A DNA stretch of 64,000 bases, from NCBI RefSeq assembly GCF_030272615.1, contig NC_081405.1:160956694-161020693 (forward strand). The letters are read 5' to 3'. Shown here one piece after another: positions 1 to 11,555 of the stretch. This stretch comes from Cryptomeria japonica (taxonomy: Eukaryota; Streptophyta; Pinopsida; Cupressales; Cupressaceae). A program made the translations under genes and the position numbers. The notes below the pieces were generated by a model that was given only the letters and a program-made list of their open reading frames with translations, had not been told where the DNA came from and did no database searches. Each line of letters starts with the position of its first letter. Position 1 is the first letter of the stretch.

Positions 1-1660
1 GGACCACAGGGTCCCCTCATCACTGCGGACCTACTTCCACAGACCCGCAGTGGTGATGGGACTCATGGGCCCCACTCCCCACTAACCCTTAAACAAAGAT
101 TCGCCTATCTTCTTTTTTTATATATTTATTTTTATTTAATTTTTTTTTATATAAATATAAATGTATAAATTTCAATTTAGGAATTGTTAATTCTTTTCTT
201 AGTATAAATTTTAAGTTATTAAATTTAACTTAGAAAAATTTATAAATATTGGGGATTAATGTGTAGTGAATTCATAATTAATTTATCTTAAGTAAATTTA
301 ATATTTGTAAATTATATAATTAGAGTTGTTCAAACCATTTAAGATCCATTGGGGCACTTAGTTGGCATTTTGGCAATTAATTCATATTAGTATGATTCGA
401 ACCAAATGTCTAAGCTAATTACTATTTTTGGGTCCAGTGACTCTATAAGTTATTATTCTCATGATAGAAATCAATGCATTTCTCAACCTTGCATGTAACT
501 TACTCTATCCTTGCTTCATGTGAATTACTTAATTGAATTTATTTGTTTCTTCATCTTCATGCAAGTCATATATTCTAGTTTTGAATATTAAATAATTTAG
601 TTATGGTTTTTATTCTACGTGGTTCATCAAGTAGTTATTTCAATTAATTGAGTTTTTCAATGTTTAATTATGCATGTTCAATTCATAATTGTTTCCAAGC
701 ATGTTTTTCATAAGTTTCTTAGTTAAGAAAACTAAATAAAGGAAGTCGAAAAAACCAAAACCTAGCAGTGTTCGGTATATACAATGCCTCTGGGTCATGC
801 TTACGGGTAATGCCATCATGTTGAACTACTACACTTAACGCCTAATAAAGCTGCATCAACGACGTCTGTGGCATCGTCCCTATAAATCATCAGGGAGTAA
901 TAAGGGACACTTGGAAGTTAAAATCCAAGGGGTGGGTAATCCCCCTTGGATCGATAATCTAATAAGATAATCCTTAAATGATTTTTCATCCGCTGAGTTA
1001 AACCATAGTAAACCCCCTTAAGGTTATTTGAGTGAAATACTTTTATTAAATTGATATAATCTCGAAGAGTTGTTGACAATTGACAATTGGTCAAGGGTGA
1101 TGCTTATGATAGGTATTAGGGTGTAGTTGTTTAGGTCACAAACAATAGGCCATCTTGAGCCTTTGTTTAAGTGCTACCACCATGGGTAGCAACTGCAGAG
1201 AAACTGTCTGGGACATTGACCCTAGAAAGGGTTGCGTACCCACTAATCAGTTTACATCAAACCATAGAGTAAAAAATAGAATTACATACTTTACACCTTG
1301 ATCCCGTGCCGAAATGGGTACATAGGCAGTCTTGGGACGGAGTTGTCCCTGGTACTCAAGCGTTTGTGGGTGGGGTATAGGCTTGGTAAAGAAGGATTGA
1401 GTAGAATCCTAATTTGAAGGATAAGTATAATAAAATGGAAAATGTAATTCAATGCATACTCGGAAGGAATACCATATGGATTCGCTTGACTTCTTGAGGC
1501 TTTAAGCCAAATTCCGAGGCAGAATTCAAGCTTGTATTATGTTATTTAATTACTCCTAAGGACGGCGACCTCGGTGCACTTCTGTGAGAAGAGTGTAGTA
1601 CTTAGTGAGTGGCTCAGGACCCGAATGGTCCCGACGAGTCTAAGTATCTGGCCAGAGCAC
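1..1660. other. Unclassified AT-rich LTR/UTR-like sequence
   Basis: No convincing reading frame is seen on either strand. The first 60 bases are GC-rich and can fold: CATCAC-TGCGG pairs with CCGCA-GTGGTGATG. Bases 100-720 are strongly AT-rich. Bases 760-1660 are more mixed and contain short inverted motifs such as CCAAGGGGTGGG/CCCCCTTGG near 930-950. The texture resembles the LTR or untranslated part of a Ty3/gypsy element, but no primer-binding site or LTR end was found, so this is inference. It may be the flank into which element A inserted. Confidence 0.35.
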
Positions 1661-1815
1661 CTCCTATCCCGATTGGATAGATGCCTACCCCGTATGGGTA
1701 GATGCCTATCCTGTATTGGATAGATGAAATCTTATGTCCCGTATGGATAGATGCCTAACCCGTATGGTTAGATGCTCATCCTGGATGGATGAATGCCTAA
1801 TCCAAATGGATGGAT
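1661..1815. repeat. ~21-bp tandem hairpin array with covarying stems
   Basis: About seven degenerate units of roughly 21 bp (one is ~28) follow the plan GATG-C-arm-CGTAT-arm. The arms change together: CTATCC/GGATAG (1664-1680), CTACCC/GGGTAG (1685-1701), CTATCC/GGATAG (1706-1723), CTAACC/GGTTAG (1755-1771), TCATCC/GGATGA (1776-1792). The unit at 1731-1750 and the last at 1796-1810 are partly decayed. Each unit can form a 6-bp stem with a 5-6 base loop in DNA or RNA. Confidence 0.8.
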
Positions 1816-1912
1816 ACCCAGAGTATGCGATTGAATCAAACACAATGATTAAATTGAACAAAAAAAAAACAAGAGGTCGCATTTTGTTGAGTTAAGTATG
1901 GTGGGTTATTAC

Positions 1913-2480
1913 AGAGATGATGATGTAGATTAGATCCTTAGATTTCCTACATGATTATGATGACTTACATATATTTATGATGATAATTATGATTTTTATA
2001 CATTTTTAATTAATGATGTTATGATGATGTATTAATTGATGTTGATGATTATGATCTACATGATATGCTATGATGTTTTATGATGAGATAATTTTTAATA
2101 TACACATGATGATATAAATGTTGTGTATAGATGATATGATTCTTATAAATGAAATGGTATGAAAATGGTATTTATAAAGTGATGAAAATGATACTAAATG
2201 CTTATAATGATGATACGATGAAATGTTGCAAAATATGCAAATTAATTAAATGCAAATGAACCTAAATGAATGAAATGAAACTAATGCATTTTACCATGAT
2301 TGGTGATTTAATGAAATGCACCTAATGCAATTAATAATGAGATGATCTAATAAAATGCATATGATTCTAAACGAATGAATAAAATGAACCTAAATGCAAA
2401 TGCAAATGTTTTTGTTTGTCCAAGTATACTCAATCATTATTTCAACCATTGATCTTGAATGTTGACGAATGCTTATAATG
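1913..2480. repeat. ATG/ATGA-rich degenerate tract
   Basis: This stretch is dominated by short variants of ATGATG, AATGAA and AAATGCA on the plus strand, with no sustained reading frame. It looks like a decayed simple or short tandem repeat in noncoding DNA. No function is supported. Confidence 0.5.
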
Positions 2481-2583
2481 CAAATGAAAATGGAAAGACC
2501 TAAATGATATTGCCAACTTTTTAGTGCCTTTTGAAACAGTGCTTTAAATTCATCATTGAGCTTTTAAAATATTGTAAGAACAT

Positions 2584-2727
2584 ACAAGCATCTTGATATA
2601 GGGATTCAAGATGACCTGAGTACTTCTTACATGGATTTTGATATAGCAAGTTAATACAAGCATCTAGGTGCAAGGAACCAAGATGACCTGAGTATTTCTT
2701 GCATAACAGACAAGGATTATCCCCTTT
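2584..2727. repeat. 72-bp direct repeat, two copies
   Basis: A block beginning ACAAGCATCT at 2584 recurs at 2656. Both copies contain AAGATGACCTGAGTA followed by TTCTT. The 72-bp spacing equals 24 codons, so a minus-strand frame repeats a KKYSGHL...DAC peptide, but this looks like a by-product of the duplication. It lies beyond the pol end of element A, probably in its 3' noncoding region. Confidence 0.6.
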
Positions 2728-2729
2728 CA

Positions 2730-3593
2730 TATATGACTCGGTATGTCCTCAATGATCTTTTGTCGATCATGTCCTTAGACAAGTATATACATTACTAAGA
2801 GATAAACCACAAGTAACAAACAAAGAAAAATAAACATGCCCCATCATAGCTCCTCTATTCATGGACATCCTTGAGTTACGTAGGCTACATGATTAACTAA
2901 AATCAAGATACAAACATTGAATCATGCATGTCACATGTATGTTCCCTTAGTCAAAATAAATATAATCATCCTGATTAATGATTGTTGATATGTGTTGTCA
3001 CTTGCTTGTTGAATCTCCAAATTCTAAGTTTCATGATTTGATTTTGTTGGATATCCTGATTTTGCTTAAGCCTTGTTTCCTTACCACTTGTCGTTTGTTT
3101 CAAAATTCTATTGTTTTTGGTTTTCTAAGTTTTCCAATGTTTTTAGATTTTCTAAATTTCAATGTTTCCCCCAACTAAGTTCAAGATGTTTGCCTCCAAA
3201 TAAGAAAAAAAATTTAGTATGGATGTACAATGATGATCCAAACCATGGTGGGATACCATGCAGATAATTGTTTAGATAACCAAGGATAGTGACTATGCTA
3301 AGTATGTTCATGTTTGATAAGCTTTGTGAGCAGTGGATTTCTGGTGATGGCTTAGGTAAAATGGATGTGAAATAAAAAGGTGGACTCATAGATAGAAGGG
3401 TCAACTATTAGATAGCACCTGTTGCCAAGTTTTCACCATCTAAATTTATTGCATTTTTCCATATATTTGTTTTTTTTCACTGTTTTCACTATTTTTTTAT
3501 TTTCTCTTTTTTTGCTTTTTAGGGATTTTCTCTTTTGTACTTTTTTTATAGATTTTGTTGCTTTTATAATTTTTATGGTATTTTGATGATATT
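2730..3593. other. Noncoding 3' flank of element A pol
   Basis: AT-rich with no supported gene. A minus-strand GGGGGAAACAT near 3165-3175 could be a polypurine tract, but no matching LTR pair was found, so A's 3' LTR is unlocated or lost. The small predicted frames here have no recognisable domain. Confidence 0.35.
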
Positions 3594-4752
3594 TCAAGCA
3601 TAGAACTTCTTGAGATGCATGGTGTTGACAGGTTCATCGAACCATTCACCCTCTGGTGTATATAAATTGTATGCTCCTTATTCATATTCTACTACCATGA
3701 CAAAAGGACCCAACTAGTTTGGCTCAAATTTGCCCCTTTTTTCTCTGTCCTACTAGTTGCGTGGATTTTCACTCAGAAGTAGATCTCCTATCTAAAATAC
3801 TCTGGGCTTGGCCTTGTGATTATATCTTCTCACCATTCTTTATTGATATGCCTTCAAGTGATCTAAAACATTTTAGCGACGTTCTTGTATCAGTTCTAAT
3901 TCTTGTAGCCCAAAGACTCTTTGTTCTTCTTCTGGGATAAGTCCTTTTAATGACACATGTAGAGAAGGTATTTCTACTTCAACTGGTAAGATTACTTTTG
4001 ATCCATATACAAGGCAATACAAAGTTTCCCTCATTGGTGTATGAATGCTAGTGCGATATGCCCATAAAGCTGGGTTCAACTGAATGTGCCAGTCCCTACT
4101 AGCCTCATTGTCTATCTTCTTCAGAATCTTTAGGATTTTTTTTAATTCCTTGGCTTGACCATTTCCTTGTGGATAATATGGTGTGGATAACCTATGTTGG
4201 ATCTGGAATTGCTCACATAGTTCTTTTACATTATGATATTTGTTTTCATGTCATTTTTGTCCCCATTGAGAGAATGACCATGATCCCACCAGAGGATAGA
4301 GTTCTTGCGTCAGTGCCTGAATGAGATTCCCATGAATATGACAGTGTTTACACTTCTTAGCAAATGTGAAAGAATCTCTTTCCATAGTGGCCAATAATAC
4401 CCCAATCGAATGAGTTTCTTGGCCAGTGTAAGACCACTTGAGTGTGTGCAATAAATACCTTCATGTACTTTGTTTAGAGATTTCTTAGATTATTCACATT
4501 CGAGACACCTTAAGAGAGTTCCATCCAAACCTCGCCTATAGAGGATATCAACAATAATAGTATAACGGGCTGATTGATGGATAAAATTTCACTTCTAATT
4601 TCGGGATAAGTTTGGGGAAGGATGTTGTCTTTTAGGTATAGATAGGTTTGGCCATATAGGGAGGCATTGGTTCTAGATATGTTGTAGGCGATTTGGGTAT
4701 TTGGGGAATCAATGGTAGGATACAAGATTTATTCCACCAGAAACCCATAACA
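3594..4752 (-). pseudogene. Element A integrase remnant
   Basis: Read on the minus strand. Bases 4725-4510 encode the region before integrase. Bases 4451-4251 encode the zinc-binding part, with H...KKCKHCHIHGN and ending near PLVGSWSFSQWGQ. Bases 4079-3873 encode the later core (NPALWAYRTSIHTP, then YGSKVILPVEVEIPS). The C-terminal part ends ...PVNTMHLKKFYA-type with a stop at 3594-3596. The pieces lie in three frames and are separated by stops, so no full integrase could be made. In life it would insert the cDNA copy into chromosomes. The upstream RNase H continues at 4753-4982 and then beyond insertion B. Confidence 0.75.
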
Positions 4753-4982
4753 CTAATGATTTTCTTGAGTTTGCAAGAGATATGCTACTGTAACCATGGC
4801 ATCCTCTACTTTATTTTTATTCCTTGGGATCTGAGTAAATGTGATTTTAGTAAAATGTTCTTTAAAATATTCAATCAACTTCTTGTAAGGCATCAGTTTA
4901 TCATCCTTGTTTTGATATTCATCATTGATCCGATTGATCATTAGCTGTAAATATCCATAGAAATGTAATTCTTTGATATTCT
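4753..4982 (-). pseudogene. Element A RNase H, C-terminal half
   Basis: The minus-strand frame contains IKELHFYG, then INRINDEYQ, and KNKVEDAMVTVA near the end, the usual close of a Tat-type RNase H. It starts exactly at the edge of copia insertion B. The N-terminal half lies on the other side of B, ending at 11556, and the two meet in phase when B and one TSD copy are ignored. The domain would degrade RNA in RNA:DNA hybrids. Confidence 0.8.
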
Positions 4983-6207
4983 TGTTGGCCATTTGGAGGA
5001 ATTGATTATGTTTTGCATTGATGGTTTCTCATTGATGTCAACACTAGTTGTTTTGATGCTTTACCGACACCCTTCTAGTCTTGGTAGGTTGAGTAGTTTT
5101 TGGTTGGTTTGGATCTGGCATGATCCGGTATGATTTGGTTATGGAATTAACTTATTCATGATAATCATGTTCATATTTAGTCAGTTGGTTTTGGTTTGGT
5201 GATTAGATGCTATCCTGTTTACTTGGAAGCTTGGCTTGTGGTTTCATCGAGGGTTTCACCGACAGAGCTTTTGTTGAAGATCTTTGATGAATTGCATAAG
5301 TAGTGTTGGTGCATCTTCTGGTGGAGATTCAAGATGCTGTTGGTGATCATTTTCAAGACTTGGCAGATTGGGATCATTGCTTTAGCATGTGGACCTATAT
5401 TGGGTTCTGGTGTTATCTATGTTATGGATCGGCTTAATGTAACATGTGGATTGGAGCTCTTGATGTGTTTCTAGGATGTCTTATGTGTTGGATATTAATT
5501 GTTTGGTCTAAGATTGACATTTTTTGTAATTATGTAATTGGTTTATTGTCTGGTGGCCGACCTGATTGTTTATGGTCAAGGTTTTATATATATAGATGTA
5601 AGTTCTCATTGTAGATAAGATATGGGTTATGGGTTTATGAAATTGTCTGTGTGAATAAGGCAATAATCATTCAGGCAGAGGATTTGGTCGGTCATTGGAG
5701 ATTGAATTAGCTTTATGTAAGAGGATTTAGTCCTCCGGTATTGAGCTAAACCAAAAATGTACTTAGGCATAGGATATTCTATCTTTGTAGTTCATTCCTT
5801 CTTCCAGATTGTAGTCAGGCTTTCTATGGAGTCAGTGAGACTCTTTTTGTGATGAGAAGTGTGCTTTAGGCTATTGGCCTTCTTGAAAGTGCAGGCCCCT
5901 CAATTGTAATTCACATACTTACTACAGAAGTGTTATTTAACTATGGGTAGGCTTCCCACTGTGGCTTTTTCCTTTACCGGGTTTTCCACGTATAAATCTT
6001 AGTGTCATGTTGATGGTATTTATTCTATGATTATTGTTTATACTTAATTGGTTTAACTGCTATTCCGGTATTTGGTTTAAGCATTCTGGTATAAATTTTT
6101 TGGGTTCCGGTATTAAAATTTTAATTGCTAAATGTTTTGGTAATCTGTGACAACTGATTAACCCCCCCCCCTCTCAGTTGTCTTCCGGTTATTTGAACTA
6201 TCTAACA
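4983..6207 (+). repeat. Element B 5' LTR
   Basis: About 1.2 kb, TG...CA ended, co-linear with 10358-11555 but with many substitutions and a ~14-bp extra segment near 5020. A TATATATATAG box at 5585-5594 is a plausible U3 promoter. The end has a C-run (about 6163-6175) and CTCTCAGTTGTC, typical of plant copia LTRs. Confidence 0.9.
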
Positions 6208-6209
6208 AT

Positions 6210-6221
6210 TGGTATCAGATC
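6210..6221 (+). other. Element B primer-binding site
   Basis: TGGTATCAGATC lies two bases after the 5' LTR. It matches 11 of 12 bases of TGGTATCAGAGC, the initiator-Met tRNA-type site used by many plant LTR elements. Confidence 0.85.
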
Positions 6222-6265
6222 TTTGGTCCTCTCTACAAAAAGCTTAACCACTTGAGGAAGATCCC

Positions 6266-7240
6266 ATGGCGACTAACAGTTCAAGTTCATCCAGTTCATC
6301 TAGAGCTATCTTTCAGAGAGATATCCCTAGGCTTGATGGAACAAATTACACAGTATGAAATATTCAGATGGAGACTCATTTGAGATGTCTTGGTAAGGAG
6401 ATTTGGGAGATCACACAGAATGGTGTTACACCTCATAATCTGGCATCGACAATCCTCCTCTGAAAAACTTGGATAAGGAGCTTGAGAATGACTATAGAGC
6501 AAGCGAAGCACTCTTGTGTGCACTTTCTTATCAACAAATAATGAGATTGATTGACAAATCATCTAGAAAGGCTATATGGGATAAGTTGAAGACTCTTAAT
6601 GAAGGTGACCCTACAGTGAAGATTGCTAAACTTGATGGTTACCGAGTGAGATATGGAAACCTAAAGATGGAAGAAGATGAAAGGATTAGTGCATTCATGG
6701 AAATGGTAAATGAGATTGTTATGGGAATTCAATGTTGTGGTGGAACTCTGAGTGAAGATGAAATTGTTTCTAAAGTTTTGAGAGCCCTACCATTGACTTA
6801 CAAGATGAAGACTACTTCTATTAATGAGTTGAGAACAATGACTAATACATCTCTCAACAAAGATACTTTTGTTGGGAAATTATCTTCTTTTGAGCTTGAA
6901 GAATTTGGACCTTCTGGAGATGTGAAGACTGAACCTGCTTTTCATACATCTACATCAGTAATATGTAAGCAAGATTGGAAAGCTTTATATGCAAAATAAT
7001 TGGATGATATAAAGAGAGAAGATGAAGAATTTGAGAAACTTGAAGCTCTATTTGCTAGAAGAGTACCTAAAGGATGGATAGGAAGTAAGTATTAAGGAAA
7101 CACACCTTTTAAATGTTTTGTATGTAATAAGATTGGTAATTTTGCATCTAGATGTCCTAAAAGGAATTCAAGATTTGAAGAATGAGTTAGAATATCCTTT
7201 AAGCCTAACCCTGGGTATCAGAACAAGTATAAGTAAATGA
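6266..7240 (+). pseudogene. Element B gag remnant
   Basis: The likely start is the ATG at 6266 (M-A-T-N then a serine run). The N-terminal frame meets a stop near 6356 (a codon where Trp is expected) and shifts before 6469; 6469-6999 is open for 176 codons. That part holds the conserved gag core (LCALSYQQIMRLI, KLKTLNEGDP, MGIQCCGG, VLRALP). A zinc knuckle follows at 7114-7155: the three cysteines are present but the expected histidine is Asn (7138-7140). The intact protein would form virus-like particles and bind the RNA. Confidence 0.85.
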
Positions 7241-7321
7241 AAAAAAAAGACAAATCATGCTACATAGCGAATGAGGAAGGCATTACTGATTCTAACGATG
7301 AACTGGTAGAAGACTCTACTA

Positions 7322-8720
7322 GTGGTACCGACAATGGGAAAATGGGTGTTCCTGGCTATCAAGGAAGATGTTCCAGTACTGGAAGAGAATGTACCTAAAG
7401 AGAAGGCACTTTCTACTAAAATTGAAGACAAGGATGAATGGGTAATTGACAATGGTTGTTCACATCATATGACTAGAGATAAAGGGAAGTTTTTATCTTT
7501 GCAAGAATTTGATGGCGGTCTGGTTAGATTTGGAGATGACAAAGCATGTATGATTAAAGGAAAAGGAGTTATATCATTGGATTTTAAGAACAATACTAAC
7601 AATGTTTATTATGTTGAAGGTTTAAGGCATAATCTTTTGAGTGTAGGATAATTGGTGGATAAGGGATTTCAATTACAATTCAAGGATGGAAAATGCAAAA
7701 TCATTAATAGATATGGTTTGGAGATTGCAACCAGCACATAGACAAAAGGTAATATATTTTATTTGAATTTTGGTGAGAAGACATGTTTGATTGCAAAAAT
7801 TGATGAGAGTTGGCTATGTCATAAAAGGTTGTGTCATGTGAATTTTGATTGCATTGTGAAGATCAGTTCAACTAAGGCAGTTAGAGATATACCTAAGATT
7901 GTGAAGTCCTATAATCCAATATGTAAAGAATGTCAAATGGATAAATAGGTCAGAACCTCTTTTAAGAGTATACAAGATAAATCTAATGATGTTCTTGATC
8001 TTATTCATACTAATTTGTGTGGCCCTGCTAGAGTTAAAAGTTTTCAAGGTGATAGATATTTCATGCTAGCATTGATGATTATTCTAGAATGATGTGGGTT
8101 TATTTTCTAAGGGAAAAATCTAAAGCATTTGAAAATTTTAAAATATTTAAGGCTAAAGTGGAAACTCAGACAGGATTGAAGATTAAATGTTTGAGGTCAG
8201 ATCATGGTGGAGAATTCACATCCGGTGAGTTTAATAACTTTTTGAGAAGCATGGTATAAGAAGACAATTTTCTGCTCCTCGAACACCTCAGCAGAATGGA
8301 GTTGTGGAAAGAAAGAACAAAACTATCTTGGATGATGCTAGAACATTGATGATGGAAGCTAGTCTACCTCATATCTATTGGAGAGAAGTAGTGAGCACAA
8401 TGGTTTATACATTCAACATAGTACATATCAAAGGAGAAACCGGTAAGACACCTTATGAATTATGGTTTGGCAATACACCTACAATTAAGTATTTAAGAAT
8501 CTTTGGTAGTAAATGTTATATCAGGAGAGCTGATATCATTCAAAAATTTGATCCTAGATGTGATGAAGGCATATTTCTTAGCTATTCTAATGAAATCAAG
8601 GCATATAGATGTTATAACAAGAGATTACAGAGAATTGTGGAAAGTACTAATGTCAAAGTGGATGAGCCGAATAGAGGTCAAATTAGAGTTTATGAGAAGG
8701 AACCGACAGTGGAAATGATT
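7322..8720 (+). pseudogene. Element B protease and integrase remnant
   Basis: The protease region has VIDNGCSHHM with the catalytic Asp at 7448-7450, but Asn where copia proteases usually have Ser (D-S-G). The integrase N-terminal zinc module reads LCHKRLCHVNFDC...CKECQ (about 7815-7940). The first Asp of the DDE core appears changed to Asn at 8012-8014 (HTNLCGP). Later come GGEFTS and PQQNGVVERKN (about 8205-8320). The frame changes between 7651, 7763-7948 and 8304-8738, with stops, so no functional enzyme is expected. The segment ends at an internal deletion near 8700-8720. Confidence 0.85.
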
Positions 8721-9940
8721 GTATCTGATGGATGTTAAGTGTGCATTTTTGAATGGGGATCTTGATGAGGAAGTTTATATTGAGCAACCTGATGGTTTTT
8801 CACTATCAGATGATACAAACATGGTTTGCAAGTTAAGGAAAGCTTTATATGGATTGAAACAAGCACCTAGAGCTTGGTATGCAAGGTTGGATAAATATCT
8901 TTTGAAGCTTGGTTTTACTAAGGGTAATTATGACAATAATTTATATTATAAGATCATTGATGATGATATACTGATTATTGAAGTATTTGTTGACGACATT
9001 ATTTTTGGAGGTGAAGATAAGTTATGCATGGAATTTTCTAAAAATATGGAGAGGGAATTTGAAATGTCTATGATTGGGAAAATGAAATTTTTCTTAGGTT
9101 TGCATATTACTCAGACTAACAAAGGTATTTTTATCTGTCAAACTAAGTATTCTAGGGAATTGTTGAAGAAATTTGGTATTGGGAGATTCTAAACCAGTAA
9201 GTACTCCTATGGTTACAAGTGAGAAATTGACAAGAAAATATGTTTCTGCACCGGTAAATCCTACATGATTCAAATCTATGATTGGAGGTCTTCTTTATTT
9301 GACTCAGACTAGGCCTAACATAATGAATGTTGTTTGTATTGCATCTAGATTTCAGAGTGATCCTAGAGAAAATCATGAGAGTGTGGTGAAAAGGATTTTT
9401 AGATACTTACAAGGTACATCTATATATGGTTTGTGGTACCCTAAGGATGATGACTTTACTTTATGTACAAATACAAATGTTGATTGGGCTGGAGATGTTG
9501 ATGACTGGAAAAGTACTTTTGATGGAGTTTTCTTTCTTGGAAAGAAGTTGGTTTCATGGATCAACAAGAAATAGTCATGTACTTTCTTATCTACTATTGA
9601 AGCTAAATATGTTGTTGTTGCTACTAACTGTACACAGGTTCTATGGATGAAGCAAATGTTGAAGGATATAAAGGTGGATTGTAATTGACTGGTAGTTATT
9701 CACTATGATAACTTTGCTGCTATTGATATATCAAAGAATCTGATATTTCATTCTAAGACAAAGCACATATCTATCAAGTACAACTTTTTGAAGGAAAAAG
9801 TGGAAGCAAATGAAGTCAGACTAGTTTATGTGAACACTAAAGAGAAGATTGCAGATATCTTCACTAAACCTTTGCCTAAGGAATCATTTGAGTACTTTAG
9901 AGATAGATTGGGAGTTTCTGCCCCTCTGATAGAGACTTGA
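8719..9940 (+). pseudogene. Element B reverse transcriptase/RNase H remnant
   Basis: The frame enters abruptly at LMDVKCAFLNGDL, a mid-RT motif, and continues with YGLKQAPRAWY and the catalytic VFVDD block near 8985-8999. The integrase C-terminus, linker and N-terminal third of RT are missing, so a deletion is inferred at about 8700-8720. The frame shifts near 9190; 9278-9574 gives the RNase H start (GGLLYLTQTRPN...DWAGD). After a stop it runs to IFTKPLP and a final LGVSAP-type end at about 9940. Confidence 0.85.
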
Positions 9941-10021
9941 TTGATGCGGTTTGGCATCAGTCCAGTATGCATTATCAAAGATATTTTTTCATTTCAGAAA
10001 TGATGTGGGGATGCTACTGCT

Positions 10022-10357
10022 CAGGGGGAGTAGTCAGCTTTGTGATTCAATAGTTTATGTTTTTGCTTTGATATTTTTGTCAGATTTATGGCATTGATGT
10101 CAAAGGGGGAAAGATATTGATATGAAAAAGAAAAACTTAAGGAGTTGTATACATTAGAGGGAGAGATATATGTGTAATTTGGAGCTTTACAAAGATATCA
10201 TTCACAGGGGGAATTTGGTCTTTGTTTCAGAACTTCATTGTTATATCTTTATCTAGGAGATTATTGGTTGTCTTCCATTGGGGGAGACTTGTTTGGCATT
10301 TCTTGGTACTTAGATGTTTTCACATCTAGTGTTGCCATCAATGCTAAAGGGGGAGAT
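10022..10357 (+). other. Element B 3' UTR with five purine/G runs and the PPT
   Basis: AAAGGGGGAGAT at 10346-10357 directly abuts the 3' LTR and is the polypurine tract for plus-strand priming. Four more short runs occur upstream: CAGGGGGAG near 10022, CAAAGGGGGAAAG near 10101, CAGGGGGAA near 10205 and TTGGGGGAG near 10278. They are spaced about 70-100 bp apart. Confidence 0.75.
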
Positions 10358-11555
10358 TGTTGGCCATTTGGAGGAATTGATTATGTGTTGCATTGATGTC
10401 AACACTAGTTGTTTGGATGCTTTACCGACACTCTTCTAGTCCCGGTAGGTTGAGTATTTTTTGGTTGGTTTGGATCCTGGATGATCCGGTAGGCTCCGGT
10501 ATGATTTAGTTATGGAATTGGCTTATTCATTATACTCATGTTTATATTTAGTTAGTTGGTTTTGGTCTGGTGACCAGATGCTTTCTTGTTTTCTTTAAAG
10601 CTTGGCTTGTGGTTCCGACAAGGGTTTCACCGATAGAGCTTTTGTTGAAGATCTTTGATGAATTGCACAATTAGTGTTGGTGCAACTTCTAGTGGAGATT
10701 CAGAATGTTGTTGGTGATCATGTTCGAGACTTGGTGGATTGGGGTCATTTCTTTAATGTGTGGACCTATATTGGGTTTCGATGTTATCTAGGTTATGGAC
10801 TGGCTTAATGTAACGTGTGGATTGGACCTCTCAATATGTTTTTGGGATGTCTTATGTGTTGGATATTATTTGTTTGGTCTAAGGCCGACATATTTTGTAA
10901 TCATGTAATTGGTTTATTGTTTGGTGGCTGACCAGATTGTTTATGGTCGAGGGTTTGTATATATAGATGTAAGATCTCATTGTAGATTAGATATGTGTTA
11001 TGGGTTTATGCGATTATCTGTGAAAATAATGTAATAATCATTCAAGGAGAGGATTTGGTTGATCATTGGAGATCTAATTGGGTTTATGTAAGAGGATTTA
11101 GTCCTCCAGTATTGAGCTAAATCGGAACTATACTTAAGCATAGGAGATGCTATCTTTGCAGTGCATTCCTTCTTCGAGATTGTAGAATGGATTTCTATGT
11201 AGTTAGTGAGACTCTTTTTGTGATGAGCAGTGTGCTCTAGGCTATTGGCCTTCCTGCAAGTGCAAGCCCCTCAAATGTAATTCACATACTTACTACAGAA
11301 GTATTATCTAACTATGGGTAGGCTTCCCACCATGGTTTTTCCCTTTACCAGGTTTTCCATGTATAAATCTTGGTTTCATGTGGATGGTATTTATTTTGTG
11401 ATTATTGTTTATGCTTAATTGGTTTAACTGCTATTCTGGTATAAATGTTTTGGGTTCTAGTATTAAATTTTTAATTGCTAAATGTTATGGTAATCTATGA
11501 TAATTGATTCACCCCCCCCTCTCAGTTGTCTTCTGGTTATTTGAACTGTCTAACA
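10358..11555 (+). repeat. Element B 3' LTR
   Basis: Begins TGTTGGCCATTTGG after the purine tract and ends CTAACA. It aligns along its length with 4983-6207, with scattered substitutions and small indels, implying a much older insertion than element D. Confidence 0.9.

Larger units (their letters stand above)
4983..11555 (+). mobile_element. Element B: Ty1/copia retrotransposon nested in A
   Basis: Two related LTRs (4983-6207 and 10358-11555) begin TGTTGGCCATTTGG and end CTAACA. A Met-type primer site follows the first and a purine tract precedes the second. Between them lie gag, protease, integrase, RT and RNase H on the plus strand, in copia order (integrase before RT). Flanking 5-mers ATTCT (4978-4982) and GTTCC (11556-11560) differ by two transitions and look like a decayed TSD. 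Several frameshifts, stops and a large internal deletion make it inactive. Confidence 0.92.

Noticed and set aside
1900-3590. 3' LTR of element A
   Set aside because: No sequence matching the candidate 5' LTR at 30354 was found here by eye, so I did not annotate one.
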